From Mesorhizobium sp. B4-1-3 (GTDB lineage: Bacteria; Pseudomonadota; Alphaproteobacteria; Rhizobiales; Rhizobiaceae), in the NCBI RefSeq assembly GCF_006439355.1, contig NZ_VFTG01000011.1, positions 62,001 through 126,000 on the forward strand: DNA of 64,000 nucleotides, given 5' to 3'. Shown piece by piece: positions 6,598-15,635 of the stretch. The notes under the pieces are model-generated. The model was not told the DNA's origin, did no database searches, and saw only the letters and a program-made list of their open reading frames with translations. The position numbers and the translations under genes were made by a program. The first letter of the stretch is position 1. Each line of letters opens with the position of its first letter.

Positions 6598-6939
6598 CTA
6601 ATATCGGTAGTAATACCCGTGGTGATGCCTGTGGTGCCGGTAATGATGCCTGTGATGGTACCGGTGCGGATAGACGTAGTAATGTCTGTAATACCGATGG
6701 TACCGGTAATGCGGATAGCGGATCACGTAGCCGGGGTAATAATCATCATAGTAACGCGGGCCGTAATAGCGGCCTCCGTAATCGTAGAACGGGCCACCTC
6801 CGTAGAACGGGCCGCCGTAGAGCGGATACCCGCCAAACGGTCCGATACCGAGGCCGAAGAATCCTTGCGCATCTGCCGGCGCGACCGTGGCCACTGCCGA
6901 TGCGACAGCAATTGCGGAGGCAAGTAGAAGCTTTTTCAT
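6598..6939 (-). CDS. Secreted Gly/Tyr/His-rich protein, 113 aa (tandem paralogue 1)
   Basis: A signal peptide (MKKLLLASAIAVASAVA ending ADA, residues 1-24) precedes a mature region made of Gly-Tyr-Pro repeats (residues 25-70) and then His/Tyr/Arg blocks (YRYHRYYRHYY to the C-terminus). Such proteins are exported and could bind metal or cell-surface polymers, but this is inference from composition. Start ATG 6939 is set by AGGAGGAGG. The leader before the start is identical for 23 bases to that of the gene at 7400, so this is one of three tandem copies. Confidence 0.8.
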   Translation of the reverse strand: MKKLLLASAIAVASAVATVAPADAQGFFGLGIGPFGGYPLYGGPFYGGGPFYDYGGRYYGPRYYDDYYPGYVIRYPHYRYHRYYRHYYVYPHRYHHRHHYRHHRHHHGYYYRY

Positions 6940-7058
6940 GGCAACCTCCTCCTGAAGGTTCGGACTGATAACGCTTGAGGAGCCGAAAAGCTGCTTGACG
7001 GCCAAAGCCGGCGCGAAAATCGGCAGGATTTGAAGCCGCGCCTGGTTTCCGGGGGCGA

Positions 7059-7400
7059 CTAGCCGCAGATGCGCACTTCCCGCGTGAACCTGTGGTCATG
7101 GCTGCGGATTCTCACCACTTCGGCCCGGCAATGGCGGCGCGCGTGCACGACATTCGGCGGGGCGACATAGCTGCTGCTATCATTGCCGTAGGCTGGGCCG
7201 TAGCCGGGCCCGTCGTCCAGATAGGAGCCGCCCCAATAGGAGCCGTAGACCGGAGCGGAGCCGTAACTGTCGTAAAAGTCGCCGAATGGGCCGTAGTCGA
7301 AATAGCTGCCGCCGAGGAATACGTTGCCTGCATCCGCTGGCGTGATGATGGCTGCTGTCGAGGCCAGGGCGAACATCGAGGCAAACAGAAACTTCTTCAT
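7059..7400 (-). CDS. Secreted Gly/Tyr/Ser-rich protein, 113 aa (tandem paralogue 2)
   Basis: Signal peptide MKKFLFASMFALASTAA ends at a predicted ADA-G site near residue 24. The mature part is rich in Gly, Tyr, Ser and Asp, and ends in a module with Cys and His (HARRHCRAEVVRI, then REVRICG) shared with the protein at 7562. The AGGAGGAGG site and leader match paralogue 1. It lacks the His-rich tail of paralogue 1. Function unknown. Confidence 0.8.
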   Translation of the reverse strand: MKKFLFASMFALASTAAIITPADAGNVFLGGSYFDYGPFGDFYDSYGSAPVYGSYWGGSYLDDGPGYGPAYGNDSSSYVAPPNVVHARRHCRAEVVRIRSHDHRFTREVRICG

Positions 7401-7561
7401 GGCAACCTCCTCCTGAAGGTTCACCCATGATAACGTCCGGCAATTGCGCCACCATGCACAATCAGCAACATTTGAAGGCTTCGTGAGCGCTCGGTCCGCG
7501 CTCATGCCGGACGACAGCGCGGAGCGGGCGAAGCCGTTCCGCGCTATCCAACCCGGGCGAT

Positions 7562-7879
7562 TTAGTAGCCGCCGTAGCCGTTACCGCACACCCGCACTTC
7601 CTCCACCACGCGATGGTGGTGGCGCCAGTGGGTTATCAGTTGGGTGCGGCAATGATGGCGGTGATGATAGCGCACCACGTAGCCGCCATTGTCGTAGTCG
7701 TCGTCGTTGTAGACATGGCGATAATAACGGTGCGGGTAGTATCCGCCATAATCGTTGTAATAGCCGTCGTCATAGCCCGGGCCGACGCCGATACCAAGTT
7801 GCACGCTGGCCGCGCTGGCCGGCGCGATCGCGAACGCCGAGGCGATGGCGATCATCGAAGCAAGCAGAAGCTTTTTCAT
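7562..7879 (-). CDS. Secreted Gly/Tyr/His-rich protein, 105 aa (tandem paralogue 3)
   Basis: Signal peptide MKKLLLASMIAIASAFA is cleaved after ASA (residue 23). The mature chain has a Gly-Tyr-Asp-rich part followed by HHRHHCRTQLITHWRHHHR and a C-terminal EEVRVCGNG. Two conserved Cys residues could form a disulfide in the periplasm. AGGAGG lies 6 bases before ATG 7879. Related to its two downstream neighbours by signal peptide, leader layout and C-terminal module. Confidence 0.8.
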   Translation of the reverse strand: MKKLLLASMIAIASAFAIAPASAASVQLGIGVGPGYDDGYYNDYGGYYPHRYYRHVYNDDDYDNGGYVVRYHHRHHCRTQLITHWRHHHRVVEEVRVCGNGYGGY

Positions 7880-8110
7880 CGCTGCCTCCTATGTTGGACG
7901 CCCCTTCGAGAGAATAAACGGCTTCGCGCGGCTGGTGTTCCCGACAACGCTTCGGTTAAGCCGACCCTGGAGACGGATGACAGCTACCCATGACAGGAGG
8001 TCTTTGCGTCAATTGTTAGAAGACGTGCAACTGTTGGACATTCTCGCGCGTTGCACACCGGCGAAATATTGCCGATCATCCGACCATCGTGGGACAAGCC
8101 GGAGCTCGAA

Positions 8111-10129
8111 GTGGCAGCCAATCGTCGTAACGGAGCAGCTGCATCGGAGCCGGCGCTGACGAACCTGGTTGCCGCTTCCCGGGGGCATCCGCGCACAGCT
8201 CTGCCGACAGTGGCGAGCGTGGTCATCACGGTCGCCGCGCTTTATTTCGGGCGCGAGGTGTTCCTGCCGATCGCGGTCGCGGTGCTTCTGACCTTTGCCA
8301 TCGCCCCGGTCGTTTCATGGCTCAAACGCCTCGGCATTCCCCGCCTTGCCGCGGTCATTGCCAGCGTCGCCGGCGCCTTCGCCGCACTTTCGCTGTTCTC
8401 CTTCGTCGTCGCCACCCAGGTCAGCGACCTCGCGCAGAACATTCCTGTCTACCAGATCAACATCCTGACCAAGGTCCGCGCGCTAAAGGAGAACGGCCTC
8501 GGCGGCGGCATCGTCTCGCGCCTCAGCGGCGTCATCGAACGTGTCGGCCAGGAAATTGACCGCCAGGAGCCGCAACTGCCCTCTGCCGCGCAAACGCCGA
8601 AGCGCGAGCCGATCCCCGTCGAGGTCGTCTCGCACGAAAAACCGCTCGAGGTGCTGCAGAACCTGATCGAGCCACTGATCAGCCCGCTGGGCTCGGCCGG
8701 CCTCGTCATCATCGTCGTCATCTTCATGCTGATGGAACGGGAGGACCTGCGCGATCGCTTCATTAGGCTGGTGGGCTATGGCGATCTCCACCGCACCACA
8801 CAGGCGCTCCAGGATGCTGGCAAGCGCGTCGGCCAGTATTTGCTGATGCAACTGGTGGTGAACACCATCTATGCCATGCCTATCACCGTGGGACTTTGGG
8901 TGCTGGGTATTCCTAACGCGTTGCTTTGGGGGCTGTTGGCGCTGGCGCTGCGCTTTGTCCCCTATATCGGCCCGATCATCGGCGCACTGCTGCCGTTGTT
9001 CCTGGCCTTGGCGGTGGCGCCGGGCTGGTCGCTGCTTTTATGGACCGCCGCGCTTTTCATCGTCGTGGAGCTCGTCACCGGCAACGTCATCGAGCCCTGG
9101 CTTTATGGCTCGCACACCGGGCTCTCGCCCTTGGCCATCATCGTGGCGGCGATCTTCTGGACCTGGCTGTGGGGACCGATCGGCCTGGTGCTGTCGACGC
9201 CGCTCACCGTCTGCCTGGTGGTGCTCGGCCGGCATGTGCCGCAGTTCGAGTTCCTTGACGTGCTGTTCGGCAACGAACCGGTGCTGGAGCCGCATGCCAG
9301 GCTCTATCAGCGGTTGCTGGCCGGCGATCCGGACGAGGCGACCGATCATGCCGAGGAGATGTTGGAGGACAAGTACCTATTCGAATTCTACGGCAAGGTG
9401 GCGATCCCGGCGCTGCTGCTCGGCGAGCAGGACCGGGAGCGCGGCGTCATGGATGACGAGCAGCGGCGGCAGGTCGCCGACAGCGCTATCACGCTGGTCG
9501 CCAATCTCGACGACAGCGCCCAGCAGGAGGCCGAGGAGGAAGAGAGCGAGCAGGCGGCCGCTGCCGATGAAAATGTAGCCGACGACAAGGCTGGCGAGAA
9601 AAACTCCGGCGAGGCCAAGTCTGCCGAGGGGGGCGCGGAGGAAGAGGAGGTCGATCTGCCCGACGGTTCGGGCATCGCGGTGCTCTGCGCCGGGGGGCGA
9701 GGCGAGCTCGACGACGCTGCCGCTGCTATGCTGGCGCAGGTGCTGGAGGTGCAGGGCGCTTCGGCATCTAAGACGAGCTTCACGGAACTCCAACCATTGG
9801 CGATCCGCCGCCTCGACCTCGAAACCATCGATGCCGTGGTGATCGGGTTCCTCAACCGCCAATCCACCCGGCACGCGCGCTTCATGGTTCGTCGGCTGAA
9901 GCGCATCAAGCCGAAACTTCGGGTGGGCATCGTGTTCTGGTCGGAAGTCGGAAATGGTGATGTCGAGGCTGCGGCAGAACTGGCCACCACGCTTAACGCC
10001 GACTTCGTGGCCTTCGGTATGGTTGATGCGGTGACCGGAGCGCTTTCCAAAAAGACGGCCGTCACGCTCAAGGCCGGCCACCGGCGCAGGCAGCCGGCGC
10101 GCAGGAAGCAGTTGCAGGCCGCGGAGTGA
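8111..10129 (+). CDS. AI-2E family (PerM-type) permease with long C-terminal extension, 672 aa
   Basis: Residues about 30-390 form the AI-2E/PerM membrane domain with eight predicted helices (LPTVASVVITVAALYFG, SAGLVIIVVIFMLMERED, GLLALALRFVPYIGPIIG, VTGNVIEPWLYGSHTG). The family exports autoinducer or other solutes, and substrates are mostly unknown. From about residue 400 the protein continues for some 270 residues: a soluble helical part, an acidic Glu/Ala linker near 480-530, then an alpha/beta module (GIAVLCAGGRGELDDAAAAM to about residue 650) like a Rossmann or cobalamin-binding-like fold. GTG at 8111 is chosen for the GGAG six bases before it. Confidence 0.8.
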   Translation: MAANRRNGAAASEPALTNLVAASRGHPRTALPTVASVVITVAALYFGREVFLPIAVAVLLTFAIAPVVSWLKRLGIPRLAAVIASVAGAFAALSLFSFVVATQVSDLAQNIPVYQINILTKVRALKENGLGGGIVSRLSGVIERVGQEIDRQEPQLPSAAQTPKREPIPVEVVSHEKPLEVLQNLIEPLISPLGSAGLVIIVVIFMLMEREDLRDRFIRLVGYGDLHRTTQALQDAGKRVGQYLLMQLVVNTIYAMPITVGLWVLGIPNALLWGLLALALRFVPYIGPIIGALLPLFLALAVAPGWSLLLWTAALFIVVELVTGNVIEPWLYGSHTGLSPLAIIVAAIFWTWLWGPIGLVLSTPLTVCLVVLGRHVPQFEFLDVLFGNEPVLEPHARLYQRLLAGDPDEATDHAEEMLEDKYLFEFYGKVAIPALLLGEQDRERGVMDDEQRRQVADSAITLVANLDDSAQQEAEEEESEQAAAADENVADDKAGEKNSGEAKSAEGGAEEEEVDLPDGSGIAVLCAGGRGELDDAAAAMLAQVLEVQGASASKTSFTELQPLAIRRLDLETIDAVVIGFLNRQSTRHARFMVRRLKRIKPKLRVGIVFWSEVGNGDVEAAAELATTLNADFVAFGMVDAVTGALSKKTAVTLKAGHRRRQPARRKQLQAAE

Positions 10130-10485
10130 GAGCGGCGCGCCCGCCAGTCGGGATAGCGGTGGAGAAAGAAAACTCGCCGGGCCTGCCCCTTATGCCCAAA
10201 GCCCACAGGCCCGGCGAGATTCAAACCTGATCCCCCGATCAGGACCGGCGGGAGGACACCGGCAATTTCTTCATAGCAAGGCGGATGCCAGTCCCGAAAT
10301 GGTACAGCGACGCTCAACACCGCAAGTTCTGCGGAACGTCTGTTAAGTGTTGCTAATGTGCTACAGCCTGCCGCCACACCAAACCCGTCGCCACCTCGCT
10401 TTCTGTTGTCGCATCGCCGCGTGCAACGCGTGTTGTCATCGGCTATGCCGTCGCAAGCCAATTCCGGCGAAACCAGGAGCATGCG
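10130..10485. other. Intergenic region with hairpin, no gene seen
   Basis: A 356-base stretch between the AI-2E permease and cupin genes. It holds the hairpin at 10173-10218. The rest has no ORF with a ribosome site that I trust and no recognised motif. Confidence 0.6.
10173..10218. terminator. Hairpin, possible terminator of the AI-2E permease gene
   Basis: Perfect 13-bp arms (10173-10185 CTCGCCGGGCCTG and 10206-10218) enclose a 20-base loop. The stem lies 44 bases after the stop. It lacks a T-run, so a terminator role is plausible but not clear. Confidence 0.5.
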
Positions 10486-10839
10486 ATGACCAGACCCACC
10501 ATCCTCAAATTCGGCACCGTCGAGCATGCCGATGGCGGCGACCTGCCGGGCTGGGTCGTTGTCGAGGGTAGGCCGACCATGCAGACCGCCGTTCAGCACA
10601 CCACCGAGGACGGCAAGGTGATGTCGGGCACCTGGCGCGCGTCGCCCGGCACCTATCACGCCACCTACACCGACTATGAATTCGTCCACATGATCGCCGG
10701 CCGCATCATCATCACGCCCGACGGGGGCGAGCCGGTCGAGGTCGGCCCCGGCGATGCTTTCGTGGTCGAGGCCGATTTCAAGGGCACCTGGAAGATCATT
10801 GAGCCGGTGACCAAGCATTTTGTGGTTGTGGTGGGGTGA
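10486..10839 (+). CDS. Cupin domain protein, DUF861-like, 117 aa
   Basis: The single-domain cupin fold is shown by VMSGTWRASPGTYHATYTDY (first motif, about residues 45-64), MIAGRIIITPDGG (strand and turn) and VEVGPGDAFVVEADFKGTW (second motif). DUF861 cupins include ureidoglycolate lyase-like and sugar-binding proteins; the substrate is unknown here. ATG 10486 has AGGAG 6 bases upstream. It stands alone, convergent with the acyltransferase gene downstream. Confidence 0.8.
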   Translation: MTRPTILKFGTVEHADGGDLPGWVVVEGRPTMQTAVQHTTEDGKVMSGTWRASPGTYHATYTDYEFVHMIAGRIIITPDGGEPVEVGPGDAFVVEADFKGTWKIIEPVTKHFVVVVG

Positions 10840-10890
10840 GGACGCCGGCGCTGAAGCTGCTGATCTCTCCCCCTCGTGGCGGAGGCAGCC

Positions 10891-12879
10891 TCAGCGCCCC
10901 ACCTTCGAAATCACCCTTTTCTCCACCTCCGGCTCCAGCGATTCCGCGAAGGGCGTCGCCATATGGTGCTGGTCGCGGAAGGCGAGCTTGCCGTCGATGA
11001 AGACGTGGCACGTCGTGGCGCTGCAGAAGCGATCGGTGAGGTCGACATAGGAAGCGTTGGGGACGCTGTCGACGATGTCGCGCTCCACCGCAGCCATTCG
11101 GTCGTTGGCGGCATACGCCCGCGTCTGGTCGCAGCGCGAGGGCGCTTCGTTCCGCCATAGCGCCCGCGCCACGCAAGTGTCGACATTGGCGTTGTTGAAC
11201 GGCACGTCGCGGATGAAGGCGACCTTGAGGCCGGCCTGGCTCAGGCTGGTGAGCGTCGAGCGAAGGCCGGCCCGCCAGTCGGCGTCCTGGCTATCCGTAT
11301 CGCCTCCGCGGCCCGCCATCTTGCGTCCGCTGGTCAGCGCCAGCTCCGAGATGACCACCAGCGCCGGTCTTGCCCCGATGATTTCCCTGATTGCCTGCTC
11401 GCGCCAGCGGTCGCATTCGCTATAGGGCCGCTTCAGCTCGGACGACCAGACGCTGATGCGCGAGGCGCGGCAGGAATTCTTCAGCCAAGTGACCACCTGG
11501 TAGCCGTTCTTGCGGCCCGCCTCGATCAGCGGCGTCGACCAGTGGTCGGCATGGGAATCGCCGAAGAGAGCGATGACACGCTGTCCGTCGCCGAACACGC
11601 AAGGGGCCGGCGTCACGCTCTGGTAGTCCTGTACGCAGCCGGCCTTGGCCCGGGCCGTGGACGGTTCGGCGGCGCTGGCGGCGATGATGCGCTGCTCCGC
11701 ATCGAGACCGTGCACGGCGAGCCGCGCATTGCCGTAGGCGGCTGCGACGCCGGTGCCGGTCAGGAGGAGGGCCGGCACCAGCGCCCGCGCCGCATTGGCC
11801 GTCAGCCAGCCGTTGCGACGGATCGGGTTCTCGATGAGGTGATAGCTGAGGGCAGACAGCGCCAGCGTCAGCGCAAGGCAGGAAAGCCGCTCGGCGGGCG
11901 TCATTTCCGGCGCCAGCATGCCGGCATAGACGATGACCGGCCAATGCCACAGATAGATCGAGTAGGAGAGCTTGCCGAGCCATTGCAATGGCGGCAGCGC
12001 CAGGGCGGCATTCACGCAGTTCCAATCGGAATTGCGCAAACGGCCGTCCCTGGCGCCGGCCGCTCCCGCCTTGAGCAGAAGGACCGTGCCGACCACAGGC
12101 AAAAGCGCCAGAAAGCCGGGGAAGGGAGCGTCCTTGCTGAAGGTGAGATAAGCGGCCCCGATCATCGTCAGCCCGGTCAGGCTTAACGCCCGCCCCAGCC
12201 GCGGGCGCTCCTGCAACAGCCGCGCCGGCGCCATCGATGCGAGGCCGCCGGCGGCAAATTCCCATGCGCGCAGCGGCGAAAAGTAGAACGCCCAGGGCTG
12301 CGAGACGCTCGTCAGCCAGGCGCAGAGGATGAAGGAAACGAGGCCGATAGCGGCGATCGCGGCCATGATGGCGCGCTTGCCCGGCTTCATCCACGCCGCC
12401 AGCATCAGCAGTGCCGGCCAGGCGAGATAGAATTGCTCCTCGACCGACAGCGACCAGTAGTGGATGAACGGATTGCTGGTGGCGTCATTGGTGAAGTAGT
12501 CGAACGACCAGCGGATCAGCCACAGATTGATCATATAGGCCGACGCGAACATCGCGCCCTTGGAATAGAGCGCCTGCTCCTCCGGCGACAGGATGACCGC
12601 GCCTGCGGCAAGCGTCGCGGCGATGACGAAAAGCGCCGCCGGCAACAGGCGCCGCGCGCGCCGGGCATAGAAACGCAACAGATCGAGTCGGCCGGTGTCG
12701 GAGATTTCGGCGGCGAGACGGCGGGTGATCAGGTAGCCCGAGATGACGAAGAAGATGTCGACCCCGGCAAAGCCGCCGGGCAGCGCGCTTAGGCCGAAAT
12801 GGAAGGCGACCACGCCCGCCACGGCCAGCGCCCGTAACCCCTCTATGTCGGGTCGGAAGTCCTGCGCCGATGCTGACAC
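10891..12879 (-). CDS. OafA/YrhL-type acyltransferase with SGNH domain, 662 aa
   Basis: The N-terminal acyltransferase-3 domain (residues 1-370, about ten membrane helices) starts FRPDIEGLRALAVAGVVAFHF with GFAGVDIFFVISGYLITR, including the catalytic His region. The C-terminal half is an SGNH-type hydrolase: GDSH near residue 440 and DQHH near 640 give the catalytic Ser and Asp/His. Such proteins O-acetylate surface polysaccharide or lipopolysaccharide at the cytoplasmic membrane. GTG 12879 is the start that keeps the first motif close to the N-terminus. No operon partner is visible, but it could modify the 45-60 kb polysaccharide. Confidence 0.9.
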   Translation of the reverse strand: MSASAQDFRPDIEGLRALAVAGVVAFHFGLSALPGGFAGVDIFFVISGYLITRRLAAEISDTGRLDLLRFYARRARRLLPAALFVIAATLAAGAVILSPEEQALYSKGAMFASAYMINLWLIRWSFDYFTNDATSNPFIHYWSLSVEEQFYLAWPALLMLAAWMKPGKRAIMAAIAAIGLVSFILCAWLTSVSQPWAFYFSPLRAWEFAAGGLASMAPARLLQERPRLGRALSLTGLTMIGAAYLTFSKDAPFPGFLALLPVVGTVLLLKAGAAGARDGRLRNSDWNCVNAALALPPLQWLGKLSYSIYLWHWPVIVYAGMLAPEMTPAERLSCLALTLALSALSYHLIENPIRRNGWLTANAARALVPALLLTGTGVAAAYGNARLAVHGLDAEQRIIAASAAEPSTARAKAGCVQDYQSVTPAPCVFGDGQRVIALFGDSHADHWSTPLIEAGRKNGYQVVTWLKNSCRASRISVWSSELKRPYSECDRWREQAIREIIGARPALVVISELALTSGRKMAGRGGDTDSQDADWRAGLRSTLTSLSQAGLKVAFIRDVPFNNANVDTCVARALWRNEAPSRCDQTRAYAANDRMAAVERDIVDSVPNASYVDLTDRFCSATTCHVFIDGKLAFRDQHHMATPFAESLEPEVEKRVISKVGR

Positions 12880-12988
12880 GAATACGAACCTCGCAACGTT
12901 CGGTCGTATCCCGCCTGCGGCAAAGCCTCGTCCCTATGCTCCGATATCGCAATGCAACAATTCTAACGCAGTGCAACATAACGGGAGA

Positions 12989-13085
12989 TCAGGCGCCCCT
13001 AATCATCACCTCGGCTTCGATCTCGACCGGGAAATTCAAGGGCAGGGCGGCGACGCCTATCGCCGTGCGGGCATGGTCCCGCCGG
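12989..13085 (-). pseudogene. C-terminal fragment of a RidA (YjgF) family protein
   Basis: The minus strand reads RTAIGVAALPLNFPVEIEAEVMIRGA then TGA. This is the conserved RidA/YjgF ending, in which Arg-x-x-x-x-V-x-x-LP is usual. No start and no N-terminal part exist, so only a 3' remnant remains, cut near 13085. RidA enzymes hydrolyse reactive enamines and imines. Confidence 0.6.
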
Positions 13086-13150
13086 AATGGCTACCTTTTG
13101 TCTTACGCGGTTGCGGACCAAAACCGCCGAGCGCGGTTGCCGCAATTGCT

Positions 13151-13372
13151 CTAGAAATGAAGGTCGAGCGGCTGCGGATAGGCTTGGCCCGGGTCGGTTT
13201 CCTTCGACGTCAATCCGGCCGAGGGCAGGATACCGCCGGTGGCCGTCTGATCGAGCGGCGGCCGGCTCTTTTCGTGGCCGGTCCTTGTCTCGGTCAGCGG
13301 GATCTTTGTTTTGGCCTCGGCGGCTTGCGACAGCGCAAGCGCCATGACAAGCGCGGATACAACGAATTTCAT
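13151..13372 (-). CDS. Secreted small hypothetical protein, 73 aa
   Basis: The first 20 residues (MKFVVSALVMALALSQAAEA) form a signal peptide with an AEA cleavage site. The mature 50 residues are polar (KTKIPLTETRTGHEKSRPP) with no known domain. ATG 13372 has GGGAGC 6 bases upstream. Unknown role. Two direct copies of ATTCATCCCGA occur just upstream (about 13387 and 13402). Confidence 0.7.
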   Translation of the reverse strand: MKFVVSALVMALALSQAAEAKTKIPLTETRTGHEKSRPPLDQTATGGILPSAGLTSKETDPGQAYPQPLDLHF

Positions 13373-13612
13373 GACAGCTCCCTATATTCATCCCGAATGT
13401 ATTCATCCCGAGGCGACCCTAGCGCCGGTCGCCAAGCCGCAAAGACTATGCGGGTGGAACTCGGTGGAATTCTTTGTATTTCCTGCGACATTAGAAGTGG
13501 AAAATAGGCGTGCCGGCAATGCAGACTGTTGCCGGCGTGCTGAATGCAATCGTGGGCAATTCGTCAGATGCCGAAATGGGCTGGCGGCGAAAGACGTTGA
13601 GGGGTTTGTGGC

Positions 13613-14548
13613 ATGGCGCAGCACATCGCGCAAAAATTGAGGCTGACTTCGGCCTTGCTGGGTGCGGTGACCCGCAAGGATCTCGCAGCGGCGTTCCGCG
13701 CCGTCAATCCCAGAACGGCATTCGATCTCGGCCGCGCCGACAAATGGCTGCAGGGTCGGGCTCATCCGCGCGAGCTCAGCGTCTATGAGGATTGGGCAAA
13801 GCTGCTGCAGCTGGAGCAGCCCGGCGTGTGGATCGCCGAAAGCGATCTGCCGAGCTTCACCGCCGCCGTCTGCGCCCGTCACGGCATGGACCGCGGCGCG
13901 CTCGAACGGCTCGCCGCGCAACAGTTCGAGGCAGCCTCCGCGCATGACGACCGCGCCCAGAGCATCGCGCTGATCGGAAGCTATGCTTGCTATTCGCGCG
14001 CCTGGTCGCCCTACTATCGCGGTCAGCTTATCAAGGGCAGCCTGTCGATTGAAGGGGGGCCGGGCGTGCACGGCCTCACCGCCCATTACCGCGAGGCCTT
14101 GCCGACCGGCCAGCTCGTTCTGGTTGGTCCCGTGACGCCGGCCAAGCGCGGCCTTTACGTCCATGTCAGGGAGGTCGGCGGCGATGCCCAGTTCTTCTTC
14201 AGCCTGTTCCCCCAGTCACAACCGGGCAGCGTGCTCGGCGGCTATATGTGCGGTACAGCCATCATTGGCCCGGAGGCGCAGCCCTCATTCACCAGGATCC
14301 TCATGGTGCGCCTGCGCGATCCGGTGCCCGGCGCCACCGCATGGGGAGGATATCTGCTTGCGCAGGGATCGATCGCCGCCGACCTTGCGGCGCTCGGCAT
14401 AGCCGTCGAGCATCCGGAGGCTGTCGACCGGCTGGTCGGCCGCTTCCTGGGAGCCGACGGCGTGGGCGACATCGGACAGATACCGCCGGCCGAGTTCCGC
14501 GCCATCCTTGACGTGTTCGATCGCCACTGGCTGCGGCAGGCTGGCTAA
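13613..14548 (+). CDS. Uncharacterised protein with N-terminal HTH-like region, 311 aa
   Basis: Not recognised. Residues 15-65 (LLGAVTRKDLAAAFRAVNP, TAFDLGRADKWLQGRAHPRELSVYEDWAKLL) look like a phage-repressor-type helix-turn-helix. The remainder is an alpha/beta domain with PYYRGQLIKGSLSIEGG and many small hydrophobic strands (LVLVGPVTPAKRGLYVHV), perhaps a ligand-binding or effector domain. No signal peptide. ATG 13613 has GAGGGG 9 bases upstream. It stands alone with no neighbour that hints at its job. Confidence 0.7.
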   Translation: MAQHIAQKLRLTSALLGAVTRKDLAAAFRAVNPRTAFDLGRADKWLQGRAHPRELSVYEDWAKLLQLEQPGVWIAESDLPSFTAAVCARHGMDRGALERLAAQQFEAASAHDDRAQSIALIGSYACYSRAWSPYYRGQLIKGSLSIEGGPGVHGLTAHYREALPTGQLVLVGPVTPAKRGLYVHVREVGGDAQFFFSLFPQSQPGSVLGGYMCGTAIIGPEAQPSFTRILMVRLRDPVPGATAWGGYLLAQGSIAADLAALGIAVEHPEAVDRLVGRFLGADGVGDIGQIPPAEFRAILDVFDRHWLRQAG

Positions 14549-14807
14549 CCCGGGGCTGTCGCAAGATGTCGGAGAACGGCATCGGATGTTGCCGCCCAGC
14601 CATCACAGCCTGCACACTTTCGGTTGTAGTCGACCCTTCGGCGCACCTCGGTCACGGAAATGTTCTTTGACCGAAACCCGTTCGCGCCCCGTGTTGGGTC
14701 GTGAATTGGGCGAAGGGCGTTATCCACGAAGAAGGCTTGCGAGAAGCCGGTGCTGTCGAACCGCGAGAAGCTGTCGAGCGTCGCCGCTGTCGCCCTCCCT
14801 TCAAATA

Positions 14808-15086
14808 TCAAGCTTTGATATCGGGTGACATATCACCGGCTGGCGCGCTCATCGGCTCGCGGCCGGTCGTTTGGCGGCAGTTGCAGGGCGGCCAAATTTG
14901 GCCCCGCTTGACGCGGCGGATGCGGGGCATAGTTGCTGTCCCGATCTCATCGTCGATCGGGTCAAGGCAGCCGATGAAAAAGCCATATTGCAAACCGACG
15001 CTAGCCAGACGTGACAGGCTTTCGGCGGCGACCGCAGCCACGCCGTCTTCCGGCTTCACGTTCTGAGATTTTTTCAGAACGCACAT
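14808..15086 (-). CDS. Doubtful hypothetical protein, 92 aa
   Basis: A frame starting at ATG 15086 reads coherent protein-like text (KPEDGVAAVAAESLSRLASVG, IGCLDPIDDEIGTA, RVKRGQIWPP). There is no ribosome site, and the base composition is more AT-rich than its neighbours. A hairpin (GTTCTGA / TCAGAAC, 15060-15080) sits inside the first codons. It could be an acquired gene or a remnant. Confidence 0.35.
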   Translation of the reverse strand: MCVLKKSQNVKPEDGVAAVAAESLSRLASVGLQYGFFIGCLDPIDDEIGTATMPRIRRVKRGQIWPPCNCRQTTGREPMSAPAGDMSPDIKA

Positions 15087-15635
15087 TTTTGGCTCGATTG
15101 GTTTAAAGCAAGCTGTTCTTAAGCTGGAAGTCTTGCCGGCCAGGAGCGGGCGGTACACTGCGCAGGTGCCCGCCCGTCCGGCGCCGCCGCCAAGCTGCTG
15201 AAACCCCGTCCGTCCCCAACAGCAACGGTCACGGCGTGACCAGTGGCTGCGGAGTGCCATTGGCGCGGGGCCCTGTCAACGCCGCCGACGAGCGGCCCGG
15301 GAGCGTCCTTTTAGCCGCCTTTTTTTGCGTGAAGCACGCTTTGGAGCCACGTCGGAACCAAGGCGAAGAGCCCGAAATGGCGGAATTCCAGGCTTTTCCG
15401 ATGTCCGACAGGCCGCGCTGCACACATATGCTTATCCGCTTGAATAAGCTGATTTTTCGCCCGCCGGCATGTCTCTTCGACCCCGACTTTTTTTGGGTGC
15501 AATTCGGCAGTGCAGCATCGGCGCCGGCGACGGATTCCCCCGGAGAGAGCGGCATGGGAGGACATCTGTGAGCCGTTTCATGATCCGCTCATGAAAGACG
15601 TGATAGAGTGTCGCCAGCGAATGGGGGAAGTTGCG
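15087..15635. other. Intergenic region, no convincing gene
   Basis: About 550 bases without a supported gene. Candidate frames lack ribosome sites. A hairpin with GCTTAT and ATAAGC arms lies at about 15430-15450, followed by TGATTTTT. No repeat family was recognised. Confidence 0.5.
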
